From: SZUA-426 sp041666155
GTDB lineage: Bacteria; Spirochaetota; Spirochaetia; Treponematales; Breznakiellaceae
NCBI GenBank assembly: GCA_041666155.1
Contig: JBAYHM010000318.1
Coordinates: forward strand, 1-5,324
DNA length: 5,324 nt
Direction of reading: 5' to 3'
Shown here: positions 4,820 through 5,324 of the stretch, piece after piece
How positions within the stretch are numbered: the stretch's first letter is position 1
How the letters are laid out: each line of letters begins with the position of its first letter
Program-made: the position numbers and the translations under genes
The notes under the pieces: generated by a model
The model's input: only the letters and a program-made list of their open reading frames with translations
The model's database searches: none
What the model was told of the DNA's origin: nothing

Positions 4820-5324
4820 GGTAGCGTCGGCCTCGCCGTCGTCCGCGCCGTCGTCCGCGCGCGATACCATCGACCGTTGCCAGTCCAGTAATTCACGTTC
4901 GATTCGGTGATCCGGACCCGCGACGTCGGCCATTACGCGGAACACCGGCTCCGTTCCCGAGCCGCGCATCCAAAGGTACGCTTTCGGGTGGCCGTTGCTG
5001 TCCGAAAACAGGATTTTCAGGCCGCCTTTCCCCGCGTCGGCAAAATTCTGTACACCCCGACGTTCTTCCGTTCCGTTGTACGCGATAGCCAGCCAACTCG
5101 CAAAGCCGAAACGGTGCAGGAGATCCTTCTTTTTCGCTTCCCAATCGGCAAGGAATACGGTTTGGTATCGCTCTTTGAGAGAACCGTGGTCTGTAGAACG
5201 AATTTTCATGACCGCTTCGCTTTCGTAGGCGCTGGTAGTCGTGTAGGAGGGAAGGGTGGCTATCACGTCGGCAAGGGTAAAATCAGGGCGGTAGGCTTCA
5301 GTTTGACCGGAAAGATCGCACCAA
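4814..5324 (-). CDS. Phosphoglucomutase/phosphomannomutase, C-terminal part (partial)
   Basis: The frame is open from the right edge to TAA at 4816-4814, giving the last 169 residues of an alpha-D-phosphohexomutase. A GTG at 5266 is internal: reading continues upstream without a stop to the window edge (WCDLSGQTEAYRPDFTLADV), so the start lies outside. The diagnostic sign is the domain-4 phosphate-binding loop RGSGTEP (4966-4946) followed by FRVMAD, matching the family RxSGTEPxxRV pattern. Upstream residues such as YTTTSAYESEAVMKIRSTD fit the end of domain 3 and the linker. Known for the family: the enzyme moves a phosphate between C1 and C6 of glucose or mannose in the cytoplasm, feeding sugar-nucleotide and storage pathways. 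Substrate preference cannot be read, because the catalytic serine and the sugar loop are outside the window. The last residues form an acidic tail with an ADDG duplication. Confidence 0.9.
   Translation of the reverse strand, partial: WCDLSGQTEAYRPDFTLADVIATLPSYTTTSAYESEAVMKIRSTDHGSLKERYQTVFLADWEAKKKDLLHRFGFASWLAIAYNGTEERRGVQNFADAGKGGLKILFSDSNGHPKAYLWMRGSGTEPVFRVMADVAGPDHRIERELLDWQRSMVSRADDGADDGEADATL
4835..4858 (-). repeat. 12-bp direct duplication in the mutase 3' end
   Basis: Two perfect adjacent copies of GCCGTCGTCCGC (plus strand, 4835-4846 and 4847-4858) encode ADDG twice in the acidic C-terminal tail of the mutase, well after the conserved RGSGTEP loop. Confidence 0.85.

Noticed and set aside
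5264..5266. GTG as the start of the mutase gene
   Set aside because: The frame stays open upstream to the window edge with family-consistent sequence, and a 150-aa product would lack domains 1-3.

Overview
This window looks like chromosomal DNA from a spirochaete, most likely a Treponema-like organism. That assignment is an inference. It rests on a PUR-domain nucleic-acid-binding protein of the kind known from spirochaetes and Bacteroidetes, a lipoprotein with a relaxed (spirochaete-style) lipobox, and base composition that by eye sits a little above 50% G+C. No mobile element, tRNA, rRNA or CRISPR array is visible.

Left part (1-3655, + strand): a tightly packed set of four genes that reads as one operon. 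It holds the 3' end of an unrecognised gene (1-147), a GTG-started exported protein of 602 aa with no recognised family (151-1959), a 374-aa lipoprotein with a short PQQ/beta-propeller-like stretch (1956-3080), and ribonuclease HII (rnhB, 3077-3655). The first junction has a 3-nt gap and the next two are 4-nt ATGA overlaps, so translation is probably coupled from envelope proteins into a DNA-repair/replication enzyme.

Middle (3656-3813): a short convergent intergenic region packed with three perfect inverted repeats (stems of 13, 13 and 16 bp) and an A9 tract. It probably ends transcription from both sides.

Right part (3814-5324, - strand): a PUR-domain protein of 314 aa whose C-terminal half is a ten-unit, ~15-residue Arg/Lys/Gly-rich tandem repeat. 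It is preceded by a good Shine-Dalgarno and a candidate sigma-70 promoter that overlaps the stop codon of the upstream gene. That upstream gene is the 3' end of a phosphoglucomutase/phosphomannomutase, which runs off the right edge.

Three of the five genes contain in-frame tandem repeats: 12-bp ADG units in the 602-aa protein, 45-bp units in the PUR protein, and a 12-bp duplication in the mutase tail. This suggests slippage-driven change of disordered segments. The most notable items are the PUR protein with its repeat tail, the palindrome-dense convergent gap, and the coupling of rnhB to two uncharacterised envelope proteins.
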